DNA of 64,000 nt, taken from positions 3,658,001 to 3,722,000 of the forward strand of contig NZ_VFPQ01000001.1 of the NCBI RefSeq assembly GCF_006716785.1, given 5' to 3'. The DNA comes from Thermopolyspora flexuosa. GTDB taxonomy: Bacteria > Actinomycetota > Actinomycetes > Streptosporangiales > Streptosporangiaceae. Made by a program: the position numbers and the translations under genes. The notes under the pieces are model-generated. The model was not told the DNA's origin. It ran no database searches and saw only the letters and a list, made by a program, of their open reading frames with translations. Of this stretch, positions 40,773 to 52,183 are shown piece by piece. How positions within the stretch are numbered: position 1 is the stretch's first letter; each line of letters begins with the position of its first letter.

Positions 40773-41696
40773 TCACCGGAGCCGTTGGGTGAGCGCCACG
40801 CAACCGAGCACGGCGACCGCGCCGAGCACGGTGACCGGGCCGACGTGCTCGCCGACGAGCAGCCAGGACCAGACCAGGGTGAGCAGGGGCTGGAGGAGCT
40901 GGGTCTGCCCGGCCCGCGCGATGCCGCCCCGGGCGAGGCCCGCGTACCAGGGGATGAAGCCGAGGAACGAGGACACCACGCCGGCGTAGGCGAGCCCGGC
41001 GAGCGCGTCCGGGGCCGGCCGTACCTCGGTGACCAGGGCGAGCACCACGGTCGCCGGGACGGTGACCGGCGCGGCGAGCACGAGCGCGTGGGAGATCACC
41101 TGCCAGCCCGGCCGGTTCCGGGTGAGCCGCCCGCCCTCGGCGTAGCCGATCCCGGCGGACACCAGCCCGCCGACGAGCAGCAGGTCGGAGAGGGTGAAGT
41201 GGCCGCCGCCCTGGCTGAGGGTGAACACGGTGACCGCCACCGCACCGGCCGCTGCCGCGGCCCAGAACGACACACGCGGCCGCTCCCCGGCCCGTGCCAC
41301 CGCGACGGCCGCGGTGGCGGCGGGCAGCAGCCCGGTCACCACCGCCGCATGCGCGGAGCTTGCCCCCAGATCGAGAGCGAGGCTGCCGAACAGCGGGAAG
41401 CCGAGCACCACGCCGAGCACGATCAGTCCGTACGAGCGCCACTCGGCCCGGGGCGGCAGCAGGGGCGCTCCGACCGCGAGGAGGCACGCCGCGGCGATCA
41501 CAACGGCCGTCGAGGCCCGGCCGAGCGCGACGAGGTAGGGGTCGAAACCGCGCAGCGCGAGCGCCGTGGCCGGAAACGAGCCGGAGAACGTCACGACGCC
41601 GAGGAACGCGAGGGCGGTGCCCTGCCAGGCGCGGGCGGCGGAGGAGCGGGAGACCGCTACTCGATCGGTCCCGGTAGCGATATCGTAGCTTCTCAT
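40773..41696 (-). CDS. EamA-family (DMT) membrane transporter
   Basis: A 307-residue ten-helix drug/metabolite transporter with two EamA halves (TALAFLGVVTFSGSFPATALALRGFDPYLVALGRAS ... LLLVGGLVSAGIGYAEGG ... QLLQPLLTLVWSWLLVGEHVGPVTVLGAVAVL). The only usable start is the ATG at 41696, since the following in-frame codons before the first helix are not start codons. That ATG overlaps, on the other strand, the ATG of the MocR regulator, so the pair is divergent without any intergenic DNA. Control of the transporter by the MocR protein is very likely. Confidence 0.9.
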   Translation of the reverse strand: MRSYDIATGTDRVAVSRSSAARAWQGTALAFLGVVTFSGSFPATALALRGFDPYLVALGRASTAVVIAAACLLAVGAPLLPPRAEWRSYGLIVLGVVLGFPLFGSLALDLGASSAHAAVVTGLLPAATAAVAVARAGERPRVSFWAAAAAGAVAVTVFTLSQGGGHFTLSDLLLVGGLVSAGIGYAEGGRLTRNRPGWQVISHALVLAAPVTVPATVVLALVTEVRPAPDALAGLAYAGVVSSFLGFIPWYAGLARGGIARAGQTQLLQPLLTLVWSWLLVGEHVGPVTVLGAVAVLGCVALTQRLR

Positions 41697-41707
41697 GAAA
41701 AAGGATA
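41681..41707. promoter_or_regulatory. Back-to-back -10 elements of overlapping EamA and MocR starts
   Basis: On the plus strand TATCGT (41681-41686) lies eight bases before the MocR ATG; on the minus strand TATCCT (41707-41702) lies five bases before the EamA ATG. Each promoter therefore lies inside the first codons of the opposite gene, and both mRNAs would be leaderless. Repeated TCGATCGG elements at about 41661 and 41713 flank the site and could bind the MocR protein. Confidence 0.5.
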
Positions 41708-43143
41708 GCAGTATCGATCGGCTCGCGGCGATCCTGCGGGCCGAGGTGGACCGGCTGCGGCCCGGCGACCGCCTGCCGTCCAGCCGGGAGCTGGTGGCCC
41801 GGTTCGGGGTGAGCCCGGTCACCGTGTCCCGGGCGCTGGCGCAGCTCGCGGCCGAGGGCCGGGTGGTCACCCGGCCGGGCAGCGGCACGTTCGCCGCGCC
41901 GCGCCCGGCGGGCCGCGCCGAGGCCGCCGACCTCTCCTGGCAGACGGTCGCGCTCGGCGACCGGGTGATCGACGACACCGGCGTCGCCGCCCTGCTCGCC
42001 CAGCCGCCGGAGGGGGTGATCCCGCTCGTCGGCGGCTACCTCCACCCGAACCTGGTGCCGGCCCGGGAGCTCGCCGCCGCGGCCGGGCGGGCCGCGCGCC
42101 GCCCGGAGACCTGGCTGATGCCGCCGCTGTCCGGGGTGGCCGGGCTGCGCCGCTGGTTCGCCACCGAGCTCGGCGGCGACGTCACCGCCTCGGACGTGCA
42201 GGTGGTCGCGGGCGGCCAGGCCGCGCTCGCCCACGCGTTCCGCGCGCTCGCCGCCCCCGGGCAGCCGGTACTGGTGGAGACGCCGACGTACCCGGGCGCG
42301 CTCGCCGCGGCGAAGGCGGCCGGGCTGCGCCCGGTGGCCGTGCCGATCGACGCCGACGGGGTGCGTCCCGACCTGCTCGCCGAGGCGTTCGCGGTGACCG
42401 GGGCGCGGCTGTTCTACTGCCAGCCGACGCTGCACAACCCCACCGGGGCCACCCTGCCGCGGGAGCGCCGGGAGCAGGTGCTCGCGGTGGCGCGCGCGGC
42501 GGGCGCGTTCGTGATCGAGGACGACTACGCCCGGTACCTCGCGCTCGGCCCGACCCCGCCGCCGCTCGTCACCCTCGACACGCACGGCGTCGTGGTGCAC
42601 GTGCACTCGCTGACGAAGATCACCTCTCCGAGCCTGCGGGTGGCCGGGCTCGTCGCCCGCGGCCCGGCCGCGCACCGGCTGCGGGCCGCGCGGCTCGTCG
42701 AGTCGTTCTTCGTCGCCCGCCAGCTGCAGGAGACCGCGCTGGAGTTCCTCGAGTCCCCCGCCTGGCGGCGGCACCGCGCCGCGATCACGGCCGAGCTCGC
42801 CGCCCGCCGCGACGCGCTCGCCGGGGCGGTCGCCCGTCATCTCCCCGACGCGCAGCTGCACCTCCTCCCGCACGGCGGGGTGCACCTGTGGGTACGGCTG
42901 CCGCGGGAGACCGACGAGGCCGCGCTCGTCGAGGCGGCGCTCCGGCACGGGGTGCTGGTGAGCCCGGGGCGCATCTACTACCCGTCCGAGCCGCCGGGCC
43001 CCCACATCCGGCTCACCCACATCGCCGCCGCGCACCCGCCCGAGCTCGCCGAGGGGGTGCGCCGCCTCGCCGCCGCGTTCGCCGAGCAGCCCGCCGTACC
43101 GCGGCGCGAGGCCGAATCGGGGGCGGGCGTGCCGTCGGCATAG
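41695..43143 (+). CDS. MocR/PdxR-type GntR regulator with aminotransferase domain
   Basis: A 482-residue fusion: GntR winged HTH (SIDRLAAILRAEVDRLRPGDRLPSSRELVARFGVSPVTVSRALAQL) and a fold-type I PLP aminotransferase domain with NPTG (N248), EDDY near 275-278 and the PLP Lys308 in HSLTKITSPSLR. MocR proteins sense PLP or amino acids and control vitamin B6, GABA or transporter genes. An in-frame TAG three codons before the ATG fixes the start. It is divergent from, and overlaps, the EamA transporter. Confidence 0.92.
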   Translation: MKKDSSIDRLAAILRAEVDRLRPGDRLPSSRELVARFGVSPVTVSRALAQLAAEGRVVTRPGSGTFAAPRPAGRAEAADLSWQTVALGDRVIDDTGVAALLAQPPEGVIPLVGGYLHPNLVPARELAAAAGRAARRPETWLMPPLSGVAGLRRWFATELGGDVTASDVQVVAGGQAALAHAFRALAAPGQPVLVETPTYPGALAAAKAAGLRPVAVPIDADGVRPDLLAEAFAVTGARLFYCQPTLHNPTGATLPRERREQVLAVARAAGAFVIEDDYARYLALGPTPPPLVTLDTHGVVVHVHSLTKITSPSLRVAGLVARGPAAHRLRAARLVESFFVARQLQETALEFLESPAWRRHRAAITAELAARRDALAGAVARHLPDAQLHLLPHGGVHLWVRLPRETDEAALVEAALRHGVLVSPGRIYYPSEPPGPHIRLTHIAAAHPPELAEGVRRLAAAFAEQPAVPRREAESGAGVPSA

Positions 43144-43166
43144 AGTGGTGCGGGAGGTGGGCGTAA

Positions 43167-43892
43167 GTGACCGACCCCGCGGAGCTGATCCGCGACTTCG
43201 TGAACACCTACGACGTCGAGAAGGACGCCGACGAGCTGGGCTCGCCGGAGGAGCTGGCGTCGTGGCTGTGCGCCCGCGGCCTCGTCGCCGCCCACGACCG
43301 CGCCACCGCCCAGGACCTCGCGGCCGCCGTCGCGCTCCGCGAAGGGCTGCGGGCCGCGCTGCGCCGCAACCACGACCGTGCCACCCGGACCCGGCACGGC
43401 CGGGACGCGCACGCCGCGGCCGCCACCGCCGAAGCGGTGGCACCGGCCTCCCCGCAGACGACCCACGACCCGCCCGACGGCCTTCCCGCCGCCACCACAC
43501 CGACCCCCGCCGAGATCCGCACGGGCGCCCGGCGGGCGGCCCGGGCAGCCGCCCAGGCATCGGGTTCGGCGCCGTCGGATGGGCTGGCGGCCCTGCTCGC
43601 CGATCTCCCGCTGCGCGTCACCCTCGACGGGCCGGCGCCCGCGCTCGAGCCGGTCGCCACCGGGGTACGCGGCGGGCTCGCCCGGATCGCCGCGGCGATC
43701 GTCGCGGCGCACGCCGCCGGAACCTGGCCGCGGCTCAAGGTCTGCGTCGAGGCCACCTGCCAGTGGGCGTTCATCGACTCCTCGAAGAACCGCTCCCGCT
43801 CCTGGTGCTCGATGCGGATCTGCGGCAACCGCACCAAGACCCGCGCCTACCGGGCCCGCCACCGGGCCACGGGCGGGCGACGCCCGTCGTGA
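43167..43892 (+). CDS. CGNR zinc-finger (ABATE) transcription factor
   Basis: A 241-residue protein with an N-terminal ABATE domain (LIRDFVNTYDVEKDADELGSPEELASWL) and C-terminal CGNR zinc finger (LKVCVEATCQWAFIDSSKNRSRSWCSMRICGNRTKTRAYRARH), whose cysteines bind zinc. Between them is an Ala/Pro/Thr-rich region (about 70-135). Proposed stress-responsive regulators in actinobacteria. GTG start with GGGAGG upstream, 23 bp after the MocR stop, so possibly co-transcribed with it. Confidence 0.88.
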   Translation: MTDPAELIRDFVNTYDVEKDADELGSPEELASWLCARGLVAAHDRATAQDLAAAVALREGLRAALRRNHDRATRTRHGRDAHAAAATAEAVAPASPQTTHDPPDGLPAATTPTPAEIRTGARRAARAAAQASGSAPSDGLAALLADLPLRVTLDGPAPALEPVATGVRGGLARIAAAIVAAHAAGTWPRLKVCVEATCQWAFIDSSKNRSRSWCSMRICGNRTKTRAYRARHRATGGRRPS

Positions 43893-43935
43893 CCGCCGGA
43901 CGCAGGCTACCCTTACCCCCTGAAAGGGGGTGCCG

Positions 43936-44526
43936 ATGGCCGAGGTGGGGGTACGTGCCGCGCTGCCGCGGGACGTGGACGCCGTGACGGACACCCAGAT
44001 CCGGGCTTGGCGCTGCGCCTACGCCTTCCTGCCCGAGGAGCCGCTGCGCCAGATGGCCGGTGAGGACGCCCGCGGGTTGTGGCGCCGCCAGTGGGAGGAG
44101 GCGATCGTCGCCCCGCCCACGCCGCGCCACCGGGTGCTCGTCGCCGTCGAGCGTGGACTCGAGGACGAGGACGAGCCGAACGGCACGGCCCCGGACAACC
44201 GGCGGCTGCGGGAACGCGTGGTCGGCCTCGCCTCGCACGCGCCCGCCGAGGACCCCGACCTCGATCCCGGCAAGTTCGCCGAGCTGCTCACCCTGCTCGT
44301 CGACCCCGGCCACGTACGGCGCGGCCACGGCAGCCGGCTGCTCAACGCCACCGTCGACCACCTGCGCGAGGACGGCTACACCGGCGTGGTGACCTGGGTG
44401 TTCGAGGAGCACACGCCGATGCTCGCCTTCCTCGAGTCGGCCGGCTGGGCCGCGGACGAGGCCGAGCGCATCCTCGACATGGGCCGCCCCGTCCGCATGA
44501 TCCGCCTCGTCACCGACATCAGCTGA
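43936..44526 (+). CDS. GNAT-family N-acetyltransferase
   Basis: A 196-residue acetyltransferase: VGVRAALPRDVDAVTDTQIRAWRCAYAFLP at the N-terminus and the acetyl-CoA-binding motif A with VDPGHVRRGHGSRLLNATVDHLREDGYTGVVTWVFEEHTPMLAFLESAGW. The GHVRRGHGSRLL segment carries the Q/RxxGxG/A signature. Substrate unknown. ATG at 43936 is preferred because GAAAGGGGG lies six bases upstream; an ATG two codons earlier is too close to it. Confidence 0.87.
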   Translation: MAEVGVRAALPRDVDAVTDTQIRAWRCAYAFLPEEPLRQMAGEDARGLWRRQWEEAIVAPPTPRHRVLVAVERGLEDEDEPNGTAPDNRRLRERVVGLASHAPAEDPDLDPGKFAELLTLLVDPGHVRRGHGSRLLNATVDHLREDGYTGVVTWVFEEHTPMLAFLESAGWAADEAERILDMGRPVRMIRLVTDIS

Positions 44527-44551
44527 CGCCCACGGCCAGGGCGGCCTCCGG

Positions 44552-44568
44552 CGGCCGGTGACCGGCCG
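44552..44568 (+). terminator. Hairpin after GNAT gene
   Basis: CGGCCGG-TGA-CCGGCCG, a perfect 7 bp stem 26 bases after the GNAT stop, without U-tract. A TACGCT about 37 bp before the menA start (44658-44663) marks a separate promoter for menA. Confidence 0.45.
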
Positions 44569-44699
44569 GGCCGTACCCGCACGCCGTACCTCGCGATGCC
44601 GCCGGGCCGCCGGGCGTGGTCGCCGAGGGGCCGTCGGTGGCGGCCGAAACGATGTTCTACGCTGCAGGGAGCAGTCAGAACCCCAGGGAAAGGCAGACG

Positions 44700-45569
44700 T
44701 TGGCGACACCAGCTCAGTGGCTCGCGGGGGCCCGGCCGCGCACTCTCCCCGCCGCGATCGTGCCGGTCGCCGTCGGTACCGGAGTGGCCGCCGCCTACGG
44801 CGGAGTGGTCTGGTGGCGGGCGCTGACGGCCCTGTTCGTGGCCTTGGCGCTCCAGGTCGGGGTGAACTACGCCAACGACTACAGCGACGGTGTCCGCGGC
44901 ACCGACGACCGGCGGGTCGGCCCGCTGCGGCTCGTCGGCTCCGGCGTCGCCCGGCCGCGTGAGGTGTTCGGCGCGGCGATGCTGTGCTTCCTCGCCGCCG
45001 CGGTCGCCGGGCTCGCCCTCGTGGTGGCCACCGGCGCGTGGTGGCTGCTGCTCGTCGGCGCGGCCGCGATCGCCGCGGCCTGGTTCTACACCGGCGGCTC
45101 CCGGCCGTACGGCTACCGCGCCCTCGGCGAGGTGTCGGTGTTCGTGTTCTTCGGCCTGGTCGCCGTGGCCGGCACCACGTACGTGCAGCTGGAATGGCTG
45201 CCCTGGACGGCGGTGGCCGCGGCGGTGCCCTGCGGCCTGCTCTCCTGCGCGCTGCTCGTGGTCAACAACCTGCGCGACCTGCGCACCGACGCGGCCGCGG
45301 GCAAGCGCACCATGGCCGTCGTGCTCGGCGACGTGCGCACCCGCACGCTCTACACCGCGTGCCTGCTGCTGCCGTTCGCGATCGCGCTCGTGCTCGTGCC
45401 GTGGCGGCCGTTCGCCGCGCTCGCCGTGCTCGCGATCCCGCTCGCCCTCGCCCCGGTGCGCGCCGTCCGCACCGGCGCGGTCGGGCCCGCGCTCATCACC
45501 ACGCTGCAGCAGACCGGCCGCGTCCAGCTCGCCTTCGGCGCCCTGTTCACCGCGGGCCTGGCCCTGTGA
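44700..45569 (+). CDS. menA: 1,4-dihydroxy-2-naphthoate polyprenyltransferase
   Basis: A 289-residue UbiA-superfamily membrane prenyltransferase that joins DHNA to the polyprenyl chain in menaquinone synthesis. The first Asp-rich motif is NYANDYSDGVRGTDD and the second NNLRDLRTDAAAGKRTMAV; about eight hydrophobic helices. I choose the TTG at 44700 (AGGGAAAGG seven bases upstream, first residues ATPAQWLAGARPRTL as in family members); a GTG at 44616 would place the promoter inside the gene. It is the only menaquinone gene in the window. Confidence 0.92.
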   Translation: MATPAQWLAGARPRTLPAAIVPVAVGTGVAAAYGGVVWWRALTALFVALALQVGVNYANDYSDGVRGTDDRRVGPLRLVGSGVARPREVFGAAMLCFLAAAVAGLALVVATGAWWLLLVGAAAIAAAWFYTGGSRPYGYRALGEVSVFVFFGLVAVAGTTYVQLEWLPWTAVAAAVPCGLLSCALLVVNNLRDLRTDAAAGKRTMAVVLGDVRTRTLYTACLLLPFAIALVLVPWRPFAALAVLAIPLALAPVRAVRTGAVGPALITTLQQTGRVQLAFGALFTAGLAL

Positions 45570-45576
45570 TGCGAGC

Positions 45577-45604
45577 GCTCCGGGCCGCCCGCCGGGCCCG
45601 GAGC
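45577..45604. terminator. Convergent terminator hairpin (menA / dapB)
   Basis: GCTCCGGGCC (45577-45586) pairs perfectly over 10 bp with GGCCCGGAGC (45595-45604), loop eight bases, between the menA and dapB stops. Confidence 0.7.
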
Positions 45605-45616
45605 CGCGCCTTCCGC

Positions 45617-47776
<2,160 letters not shown>

Positions 47777-47792
47777 TCAGTGCCGGACGCAA

Positions 47793-50111
47793 TCAGGAGT
47801 TGCCCTCGTTGCGCGCGCCACGGGAGCGGGTACGGCGCCGCCGCCCGGTGGACGACGACTCGCCCTGCTCGGCACCGCCGCCGCCCGCCTTCGCGGCCGC
47901 GCCGGCCTTCGCCGCTTCCTTCTCCTTGGCCTTCTTCGCCTCGGCCTCGATCACCTCGACCGGGACGAGGGAGAGCTTGCCGCGCGGGTCGATCTCGGCG
48001 ATCTCCACCTGGATCTTCTCGCCGACGCTCATCACGTCCTCGACGTTGTCGATGCGCTTGCCGCCGTGCAGCTTGCGGATCTGCGAGACGTGCAGCAGGC
48101 CGTCCTTGCCCGGCAGCAGCGAGACGAACGCGCCGAACGCGGCGATCTTGACGACGGTGCCGAGGTAGCGCTCGCCGACCTCGGGCATGTGCGGGTTGGC
48201 GATCGCGTTGATCGCCGCCCGGGCGGCCTCGGCGGACGGGCCGTCGGTGGCGCCGATGTAGATGGTGCCGTCGTCCTCGATGGTGATCTCGGCGCCGGTC
48301 TCGTCCTGGATCTGGTTGATCATCTTGCCCTTCGGGCCGATGACCTCGCCGATCTTGTCGACCGGGACCTTGATCGTGATGATCCGCGGCGCGGTCGGGT
48401 TCATCTCGGCCGGGGCGTCGATCGCCTCGCGCATCACGTCGAGGATCGCCAGCCGGGCCGCCTTCGCCTGCTTGAGCGCGCCCGCGAGCACCTCGGCCGG
48501 GATGCCGTCGAGCTTGGTGTCGAGCTGCAGCGCGGTGATGATGTCCCGGGTGCCGGCGACCTTGAAGTCCATGTCACCGAACGCGTCCTCGGCGCCGAGG
48601 ATGTCGGTGAGCGTGACGTACTGGCCGTTCTCGTAGATGAGGCCCATCGCGATGCCGGCGACCATGTCCTTCAGCGGCACACCGGCGTCGAGCAGCGACA
48701 TCGTGGACGCGCACACCGAGCCCATCGAGGTCGAGCCGTTCGACCCGAGCGCCTCGGAGACCTGCCGGATCGCGTACGGGAACTCCTCGCGCGACGGCAG
48801 CACGGGGATGAGCGCCCGCTCGGCGAGCGCGCCGTGCCCGATCTCCCGCCGCTTCGGCGAGCCCACCCGGCCGGTCTCGCCGGTCGAGTACGGCGGCATG
48901 TTGTAGTTGTGCATGTAGCGCTTGGTGCGCTCGGGGCTGAGCGAGTCGATCATCTGCTCCATGCGGAGCATGTTGAGCGTGGTGATGCCGAGGATCTGGG
49001 TCTCACCGCGCTCGAACAGCGCCGAGCCGTGCACCCGCGGCACCACGTGCACCTCGGCGTTGAGCTGCCGGATGTCCTTGGGCCCGCGGCCGTCGATGCG
49101 CACGCCCTCGTTGATGATCCGCTCGCGGATGAGCTTCTTGGTGAGCGCCCGGAACGCGGCGGCGATCTCCTTCTCCCGGCCCTCGAAGTCGGCGAGCAGC
49201 TTCTCCGCGGCGAGCGCCCGGACCCGCTCCAGCTCGGCCTCCCGCTCCTGCTTGGAGGGGATGGTGAGCGCCGCGGCGAGCTCGCTGCGGACCGCGTTCA
49301 CGACCGCCTCGTAGGCGTCCTCGTGGTAGTCGATGAACAGCGGGTACTCGACCGGCTCCTTGCCGGCCACCTCGGCGAGCCGGGTCTGCGCGTCGCACAG
49401 CACCTTGATGAACGGCTTGGCGGCCTCGAGGCCCTCGGCGACCCGCTGCTCGTCCGGCGGGGTCCCGCCCTCCTCGATGAGCTGCAGCGTGTTCTTGGTG
49501 GACTCCGCCTCCACCATCATGATCGCGACGTCGCCGTCCTCGAGCACCCGGCCCGCGACGACCATGTCGAACGTCGCCCGCTCCAGCTCGCTGTGGGTCG
49601 GGAACGCCACCCACTGGCCCTCGATCAGCGCCACGCGCACCCCGCCGATCGGGCCGGAGAACGGCAGGCCCGCGAGCTGGGTCGACATCGACGCGGCGTT
49701 GATCGCCACCACGTCGTACAGGTGGTCGGGGTGGAGCGCGAGGATCGTCGCGATGATCTGGATCTCGTTGCGCAGGCCCTTGGCGAAGCTCGGCCGCAGC
49801 GGCCGGTCGATCAGCCGGCAGGTGAGGATCGCGTCCTCGGACGGCCGGCCCTCACGGCGGAAGAACGAGCCGGGGATGCGGCCCGCGGCGTACATCCGCT
49901 CCTCGACGTCGACGGTGAGCGGGAAGAAGTCGAGCGCCTCCTTGGGCTGCTTGGAGACCGTGGTGGCGGACAGCACCATGGTCTCGTCGTCGAGGTAGGC
50001 GACCGCGCTTCCCGCCGCCTGGCGGGCGAGCCGTCCGGTCTCGAACCGGACGACGCGCGTGCCGAAGGAGCCGTTGTCGATGACGGCCTCTGTGGTGTGG
50101 ACTCCCTCCAC
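47793..50111 (-). CDS. pnp: Polyribonucleotide nucleotidyltransferase (PNPase)
   Basis: A 772-residue 3'-5' phosphorolytic exoribonuclease (GpsI in actinobacteria, also an RNA tailing enzyme). Two RNase PH domains (first about 15-150, second about 340-560 with the active [24 protein letters not shown] segment), then KH ([23 protein letters not shown]) and S1 ([33 protein letters not shown]). The tail after 725 is a charged Lys/Glu/Ala stretch ending [19 protein letters not shown] start with a full AAGGAGG seven bases upstream. Confidence 0.97.
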   Translation of the reverse strand: MEGVHTTEAVIDNGSFGTRVVRFETGRLARQAAGSAVAYLDDETMVLSATTVSKQPKEALDFFPLTVDVEERMYAAGRIPGSFFRREGRPSEDAILTCRLIDRPLRPSFAKGLRNEIQIIATILALHPDHLYDVVAINAASMSTQLAGLPFSGPIGGVRVALIEGQWVAFPTHSELERATFDMVVAGRVLEDGDVAIMMVEAESTKNTLQLIEEGGTPPDEQRVAEGLEAAKPFIKVLCDAQTRLAEVAGKEPVEYPLFIDYHEDAYEAVVNAVRSELAAALTIPSKQEREAELERVRALAAEKLLADFEGREKEIAAAFRALTKKLIRERIINEGVRIDGRGPKDIRQLNAEVHVVPRVHGSALFERGETQILGITTLNMLRMEQMIDSLSPERTKRYMHNYNMPPYSTGETGRVGSPKRREIGHGALAERALIPVLPSREEFPYAIRQVSEALGSNGSTSMGSVCASTMSLLDAGVPLKDMVAGIAMGLIYENGQYVTLTDILGAEDAFGDMDFKVAGTRDIITALQLDTKLDGIPAEVLAGALKQAKAARLAILDVMREAIDAPAEMNPTAPRIITIKVPVDKIGEVIGPKGKMINQIQDETGAEITIEDDGTIYIGATDGPSAEAARAAINAIANPHMPEVGERYLGTVVKIAAFGAFVSLLPGKDGLLHVSQIRKLHGGKRIDNVEDVMSVGEKIQVEIAEIDPRGKLSLVPVEVIEAEAKKAKEKEAAKAGAAAKAGGGGAEQGESSSTGRRRRTRSRGARNEGNS

Positions 50112-50410
50112 GGGGGACCTCCTTCTCGGGTTGGTCTCCCCGCGCCCGGCGCACTCGCCTGCTCCCCGTCAAGTGCAGCGCCGGTCTTCGATCGAAGCAC
50201 CCGGTCTGTACGGCGGTAGCCGTGACCATCCGGAGGCCACTACCGAGGACCGGCCCTCCGACTCCGCGGGAACGCGCCAGCGCGGACGCGGGGCACTGTC
50301 TGTTCAGTTGTGTTGTCCCTACGGCCCAGTCTGCTCAAAAAGTGGGTCATTTAACGGGCGCGACGCGCCGTGGACCCACACCAGACCGGTATTTGACCGG
50401 ATACGAGTGA

Positions 50411-50434
50411 GGGGGCGACCCGACCGCCGCCCCC
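50411..50434 (-). terminator. Hairpin after rpsO
   Basis: The 332 bp between rpsO and pnp contain no gene. GGGGGCG/CGCCCCC (50411-50417, 50428-50434) forms a 7 bp stem 10 bp after the rpsO stop. An A/T-richer patch at about 50330-50360 probably contains the pnp promoter, but I cannot place its -35/-10. Confidence 0.5.
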
Positions 50435-50443
50435 TTGGCCACT

Positions 50444-50713
50444 CTATCGGCGCAGGCCAAGCCGCTCGATCAGCGACCGATACCGCTCGATGTCCCGCGA
50501 CTGCAGGTACTTCAGCAGCCGGCGGCGCCGGCCGACCAGCAGCAGCAGACCGCGGCGGCTGTGGTGGTCGTGCTTGTGCACCTTGAGGTGCTCGGTGAGC
50601 TCCTGGATGCGCCGGGTCAGCAGCGCGACCTGGACCTCCGGCGACCCGGTGTCGTTCTCCCCGGTGCCGAACTCCTCAATGATCTTCTTCTTCGTGGCGG
50701 TGTCGAGCGACAC
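50444..50713 (-). CDS. rpsO: 30S ribosomal protein S15
   Basis: Exactly 89 residues, the universal length, beginning [35 protein letters not shown] and ending [10 protein letters not shown]. It binds 16S rRNA with its helix-turn residues [25 protein letters not shown] start at 50713 with AAGGAGAG upstream. Its own 5' leader may mediate feedback, but I see no proven fold. pnp is 332 bp downstream. The 238 bp toward ribF show nothing besides the promoter. Confidence 0.97.
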   Translation of the reverse strand: MSLDTATKKKIIEEFGTGENDTGSPEVQVALLTRRIQELTEHLKVHKHDHHSRRGLLLLVGRRRRLLKYLQSRDIERYRSLIERLGLRR

Positions 50714-50951
50714 GGCTCTCCTTAGTCCTCTATGGGCACACCAGAACACACGATGACCGTCGAACGACCGTGTGTGCCTACAGTCGCCGACCGGGAGTCG
50801 GCGGACGGCGCAGGACGCGCCGTTGCACAGCCGACATGCAAGGCTACCATCCTGCCACACCCGGCAGCATCTTACCGATCGCCCCGGGATCGCCGCGAAG
50901 CTTGCCGTCGATCTCCCGCCACACCGCCGATCTTGCGGTTCCGGCGGCGGG

Positions 50952-51962
50952 TCAGCGCTCGGCCGTGCCGGACTCAGTGCCGGACTCAGTGCCGGACCGG
51001 GCGCCGGGCTGCGCGGTGAGCTCGCGGGTGCGCTCGATGTCCCGCCGCATCTGCTCGATCAGCGCCTCCACGCTGTCGAACCTGAGGTTGTCGCGCAGCC
51101 GGTAGCCGAAGTCGACGGCGACGTGCGCGCCGTACAGGTCGAGGTCGTCGCGGTCGAGCGCGTGCGCCTCGACGGTGCGCTCCACCCCGGCGAAGGTGGG
51201 GTTGGTGCCCACCGAGATCGCCGCCGGCCAGCGCTCCCCCGGGTACGCGGGCGGGATGCCCGCCACCTCGATGCACTGCAGCCACCCGGCGTAGACGCCG
51301 TCGGCCGGGATCGCGGTCCGCTCCGGCGGCTCGACGTTCGCGGTCGGCACGCCGAGGGCGCGGCCCCGCTGGAAGCCGCGCACCACCACGCCCTCGACCC
51401 GGTGCGGGCGGCCGAGCGCCTCGGCGGCGCCCGCCACGTCCCCGGCCGCGAGCCGTTCCCGGATCAGCGTGGACGAGATCGTCTCACCGTTGCTCACCAG
51501 CGGCACACCCTCGGCGACGAAGTCGTACTTCTCCCCCAGCTCCCGCAGCGTCTCCACGTCGCCCGCCGCCTTGTGGCCGAACCGGAAATTCTCCCCCACC
51601 ACCAGGCCCGCGACCTTGAGCCGGTCGACGAGCACCGACTGCACGAACTCGTCCGGGGACATCTTGGAGAACTCGAGCGTGAACGGGAGCGTGCACACCG
51701 CGTCGACGCCGAGCTCGGCGAGCAGCTCGCCGCGGTACCGCGGGGTGGTGAGGCGGGGCGTCTGGGTGCCGGGGCGCACCACCTCGTCCGGATGCGGGTC
51801 GAAGGTGACGACCACCGCGGGCAGGTTGAGCCTGCGCGCCATCTCGACCGCGCGCCGCACCATGCCCTGGTGGCCGCGGTGGACTCCGTCGAACACACCG
51901 ATCGTGACGACGGATCTGCCCCAGCCCTCGGGCACGTCGTCGAGTCCGTGCCAGAACTCCAC
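50952..51962 (-). CDS. ribF: Bifunctional riboflavin kinase / FAD synthetase
   Basis: A 336-residue enzyme with an N-terminal FAD synthetase domain ([37 protein letters not shown]) and C-terminal riboflavin kinase domain ([23 protein letters not shown]). It makes FMN then FAD. GTG at 51962 with GAGG five bases upstream; the frame is open upstream but not conserved. The last residues carry a short SGTE repeat from a 12 bp tandem duplication. truB lies 221 bp upstream on the same strand. Confidence 0.95.
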   Translation of the reverse strand: MEFWHGLDDVPEGWGRSVVTIGVFDGVHRGHQGMVRRAVEMARRLNLPAVVVTFDPHPDEVVRPGTQTPRLTTPRYRGELLAELGVDAVCTLPFTLEFSKMSPDEFVQSVLVDRLKVAGLVVGENFRFGHKAAGDVETLRELGEKYDFVAEGVPLVSNGETISSTLIRERLAAGDVAGAAEALGRPHRVEGVVVRGFQRGRALGVPTANVEPPERTAIPADGVYAGWLQCIEVAGIPPAYPGERWPAAISVGTNPTFAGVERTVEAHALDRDDLDLYGAHVAVDFGYRLRDNLRFDSVEALIEQMRRDIERTRELTAQPGARSGTESGTESGTAER

Positions 51963-52183
51963 CTTGACCTCGTTCCCTTCGGATTGTCGGTCGGCCCTCA
52001 CCAGCGTGCCACGTTCCCGTCGGCGGCCCCGCACCGGGTGCGCGCGACTCCCCTCCAGGGTCGCATCATCGGGGCCGTTTCCCCCAGAGGCCGGGCTCCC
52101 CACGGGAAGCGTACGTCCGGCCTCGTGTTGCCGCGGGCCGTACCGCCCGCCCCGGCCGACGCCGGGGCCTTCTCGCGGCGGTG

